Shown: in pieces, positions 14,546-16,218 of the stretch | How positions within the stretch are numbered: position 1 is the stretch's first letter | Layout of the letters: the number at the start of each line of letters is the position of its first letter | DNA from: Labilithrix sp. | Lineage (GTDB): Bacteria > Myxococcota > Polyangia > Polyangiales > Polyangiaceae | Direction of reading: 5' to 3' | Assembly: GCA_028287035.1 (NCBI GenBank) | Contig: JAQBQL010000010.1 | Span: 1-16,218, forward strand | DNA: 16,218 nucleotides | Notes under the pieces: model-generated | The model's database searches: none | What the model saw: the letters and a program-made list of their open reading frames with translations, nothing else | Told to the model about the DNA's origin: nothing | Made by a program: the position numbers and the translations under genes

Positions 14546-15004
14546 CGTCCGTGCAGGCGAAGCCGATCTAGCACCGATCCGGAAGCGGCCCTCGCGGCCA
14601 GCAGGGACGTGTACCGGCGCGAGCCGGCATGCTCTTCGCCCGCTGCTCCCGCGCAGCCCCGTCCCGAGGACGAGCGTGATGCATCAGTGGCCCATGAGCA
14701 TGCGATCGGCGGACGTCGTCCTCGCGCCTGTCGTTCGCAGTCGACCGCGGCGGGCTGCGGCTGGCGGTGGAGGCGAGCTGCACGCGTCCTTGCCATTCGG
14801 AGCGCTGCCCGAAGGAGGAGAAGCTGATCGCGGCCATGGTGGGAAGACTCGCTCGCCGCAGGTAACGTCATCATCTACCCGAAGAGCGGCTCGTTCTTGT
14901 GGCAGACGAACACGGACTGACGACGCCGGGGAAGCCTGCGCCGTCTTCGTAGACCTCGAACACCCACGGCAAGACTGTAGAAGCCGAGCGAGGTAGGGTT
15001 GGGC
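14546..15004. other. Roughly 460-bp gap with possible decayed coding sequence
   Basis: I see no intact gene here. On the plus strand one frame is open from 14698 to a TAA at 14863 and encodes LSFAVDRGGLRLAVEASC, then TRPCHSERCPKEEKLIAAMV. The next frame is open from 14828 to a TGA at 14918 and encodes SLAAGNVIIYPKSGSFLWQT, then NTD. Together they look like pieces of one gene separated by a +1 or -1 shift near 14850-14860, but neither has a convincing start. Promoter of the 15005 gene should lie at the right of this stretch. Confidence 0.35.
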
Positions 15005-15718
15005 ATGGTCTCCCGCGAGCGTCCGTTGACGGCGGAGGAGACGCGGGCGCTCGTCACCCGGCGCGACACCATCGCGTCGCGCGCCGCGGCGCGCATCGCG
15101 AAAGAAGACCGCGACGTCCGCGCCGGCGCGCGGTGGGTGTTTGCCGTCGCCGCGTTCTTCGCAGCGGTGGTCGTGTTCGCTCTCCTGCTCGGAGCGCTCC
15201 GCGCCGCCCTCGCTGCGAGCAGCGGGGTGCTGCTGTTCGGCGCCATCGGGCGCTGGCTCGCGCGCCAGCCATCCTCCTTGAGGTGCCGAACCGAGGATGA
15301 CGAGATCCGGCGTCTCACGGCCATGGTAAGCGCGGGCGCCGTCCAGGTTCATGACCTCTTCGCGGATGCCGCGCTCGTGATCTCGCTTCGCGCCGACGAG
15401 GACGAGCTGATCGGAGACGTCCTCCGGATGGGTAACGAGCTCTTTTACGTGCGCCGCCGGACGATCGGCACGATCGCGCCGGAGCGACTCCCGAATCGCC
15501 ACCTTCGTCTCGTCGACCCCGTGGACGGCATCATCGCTTCGGAGGCCCTCGGAGAGCGCATCGACGAGGCTCCCCGCGTCGTGCTCGACTCCGAGGACGA
15601 GCTCTTCGAGCACCTCGTCGGCGAGCTCGTCGCGCTGGAGATGACGCTCGACGAGCTCGCACGTCGCCTGGGTGCTGACAGGGAAGAATTCTTCGAGAAT
15701 GGACGTAGGATGCGGTGA
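15005..15718 (+). CDS. Hypothetical membrane-associated protein, first gene of a coupled pair
   Basis: A 237-aa protein of no recognised family. Residues 1-45 are charged and basic (MVSRERPLTAEETRALVTRR). A hydrophobic region about 45-80 (VFAVAAFFAAVVVFALLLGAL, then AASSGVLLFGAIGRWLA) forms one or two membrane helices. The remaining 150 residues are soluble and acidic, with LISLRADEDELIGDVLR-like helices and strands (VISLRADEDELIGDVLRMGN, RLVDPVDGIIASEALG) and an amphipathic C-terminal helix (ELFEHLVGELVALEMTLDEL). ATG 15005 is preferred over the TTG at 14999; AGGG lies 6 nt upstream. Its TGA overlaps the next gene's ATG. Position beside a tRNA scar suggests an accessory gene. Confidence 0.68.
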   Translation: MVSRERPLTAEETRALVTRRDTIASRAAARIAKEDRDVRAGARWVFAVAAFFAAVVVFALLLGALRAALAASSGVLLFGAIGRWLARQPSSLRCRTEDDEIRRLTAMVSAGAVQVHDLFADAALVISLRADEDELIGDVLRMGNELFYVRRRTIGTIAPERLPNRHLRLVDPVDGIIASEALGERIDEAPRVVLDSEDELFEHLVGELVALEMTLDELARRLGADREEFFENGRRMR

Positions 15719-15984
15719 TGTCCGAGGACGTGATGTTCGTTCGTGCCGGTCGCGATGTTCGTTCATTGATGGATCTGCCGTCCTCGCCGCCCCCACTCGG
15801 TGCGCGTCGGGCGGTGATCACGACGCTGGGGGCCGCTGGCTTCGATGTCGTCGATCTCGGCAAGGAGGACCCGGTCCCACTCGCGATCGTGCCGCTCACC
15901 GGAACCGACGACGTCAAGGCGCTCTGCAAGCAGACGGGCTGGGCCGCCTTCGATATGGGGAGCGGAGATCGACTCGACGATTGA
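15718..15984 (+). CDS. 88-aa hypothetical protein, second gene of the coupled pair
   Basis: A small protein starting MSEDVMFVRAGRDVRSLMDL. It has a compact alpha/beta look (RRAVITTLGAAGFDVVDLG, LAIVPLTGTDDVKALCKQ, TGWAAFDMGSGDRLDD) with no signal peptide or membrane helix. ATG at 15718 overlaps the stop of the preceding gene by one base (TGATG); GTG 15715 is an alternative. Coupling suggests a stoichiometric partner of the 237-aa protein, for instance an effector/immunity or sensor/partner pair, but nothing in the sequence proves it. Confidence 0.62.
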   Translation: MSEDVMFVRAGRDVRSLMDLPSSPPPLGARRAVITTLGAAGFDVVDLGKEDPVPLAIVPLTGTDDVKALCKQTGWAAFDMGSGDRLDD

Positions 15985-16008
15985 GCACGAGTGCCCCACG
16001 CCGCCCGC

Positions 16009-16218
16009 CTACCGCGCGTTGTTGGTTCCGACGGGTGGATTCGAACCACCGTAAGAGGAATCAAAAGCCCTGCGGGCCACGAGCACTTTCGCGGGGATGG
16101 CGTTCTCCGCGGGTTTCTCGGGATCGAGACGCTCACCTGGAGTGCCGTTCCCATCGCCTCCGGGGCGTTCGTGGGGCGCCGCCAGCTCCGGAACCGCAGC
16201 GTCGAGAGGATCTAGCAC
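16009..16218 (-). CDS. C-terminal part of a reading frame running through a tRNA fragment
   Basis: This minus-strand frame is open to the window edge (first codon seen is at 16216-16218) and ends at TAG 16009-16011. The last 69 residues are visible. The first part is a hydrophilic Pro/Glu/Gly-rich tail (ERPGGDGNGTPGERLDPEKP). The last 20 residues, FDSSYGGSNPPVGTNNAR, are simply the translation of the tRNA 3' fragment plus a few bases. A reading frame that ends by running into a tRNA end is the arrangement of phage integrase genes whose attP lies in their own 3' end, as in myxophage Mx8. The upstream part is outside the window, so the identity is a guess. Confidence 0.35.
   Translation of the reverse strand: MLDPLDAAVPELAAPHERPGGDGNGTPGERLDPEKPAENAIPAKVLVARRAFDSSYGGSNPPVGTNNAR
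16023..16066 (-). tRNA. 3' fragment of a tRNA, probably tRNA-Gln(TTG)
   Basis: Reading the minus strand: TTTTGAT (anticodon loop, anticodon TTG), TCCTC (3' half of the anticodon stem), TTAC variable region, a perfect T arm GGTGG-TTCGAAT-CCACC, then CGTCGGA acceptor strand, A and encoded CCA. The partner TCCGACG of the acceptor stem is absent from the 150 bases upstream, and the preceding five bases (AGGGC) do not pair with TCCTC. It is therefore a truncated, non-functional tRNA starting at the anticodon loop, as left by integration at a tRNA gene. The amino-acid identity relies on the loop alone. Confidence 0.6.

Noticed and set aside
14565..14574. GATCTAGCAC repeated at 14565-14574 and 16209-16218, possible element ends
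   Set aside because: A 10-bp match is expected many times by chance in 16 kb; the second copy is cut by the window edge, so its length cannot be judged.
14684..15796. 370-residue minus-strand frame opposite the 237-aa gene
   Set aside because: Composition is that of antisense shadow (HERG/Arg/Ser-rich) and it spans both a gene and the non-coding gap; the plus-strand reading has a membrane segment and a coupled partner.
16023..16120. Complete tRNA gene
   Set aside because: No 5' acceptor strand (TCCGACG), D arm or matching anticodon stem is present upstream on the minus strand.

Overview
The window is very GC-rich DNA with strong G/C preference at third codon positions. Its mix of genes (surface lipoproteins, a CXnCH lipoprotein, a TIGR03067-type protein, an AraC regulator with an arabinose-binding-like N-terminus, a pentapeptide-repeat protein) suggests a myxobacterium-like member of the former Deltaproteobacteria, perhaps Polyangia. 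This is inferred from gene style only; there is no rRNA or other marker to fix it.

Left part (1-4809). The first ~455 bases hold a broken minus-strand reading frame that may be a decayed Ser/Thr-kinase-like gene. Next come a GreA/GreB-family elongation factor and, just upstream of it in the same minus-strand operon, a polytopic membrane protein of unknown function. Divergent from these is a two-gene plus-strand operon: a CPA1 (NhaP-type) cation/proton antiporter, translationally coupled (ATGA) to a TrkA-type RCK nucleotide-binding protein. The pair looks like a ligand-gated ion antiporter. A perfect 8-bp-arm hairpin contains the stop codon of the RCK gene in one arm and that of the convergent zinc-ribbon gene in the other.

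Middle part (4820-8124). A pentapeptide-repeat protein with a strict 20-residue (60-bp) period is ATGA-coupled to a 74-aa CxC/CxxC zinc-ribbon protein. An AraC-family regulator diverges from this pair, and a 10-bp perfect palindrome lies in the shared intergenic region. The regulator converges with a DUF4434-like secreted protein with no intergenic base.

Right-middle part (8148-14545). A lipoprotein with cytochrome-like CX6CH and CXXCH motifs is followed by a RelA/SpoT-type alarmone synthetase with a long helical C-terminus (minus), a small TIGR03067-like protein (plus), and an ATGA-coupled minus-strand pair: a GAF-like membrane protein and a 60-aa protein. Two plus-strand lipoproteins follow, one with 21 collagen-type Gly-X-Y triplets and one a lactonase-like beta-propeller. 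A 49-aa single-span membrane protein converges on the propeller gene.

Right end (14546-16218). About 460 bp without a convincing gene holds fragments that look like decayed coding sequence. It is followed by a coupled pair of unknown genes (237 and 88 aa). At 16023-16066 lies the 3' part of a tRNA, probably tRNA-Gln(TTG), on the minus strand with no 5' half. A minus-strand reading frame open to the window edge runs through it. This resembles an attachment-site scar of an integrated element extending beyond the right edge.
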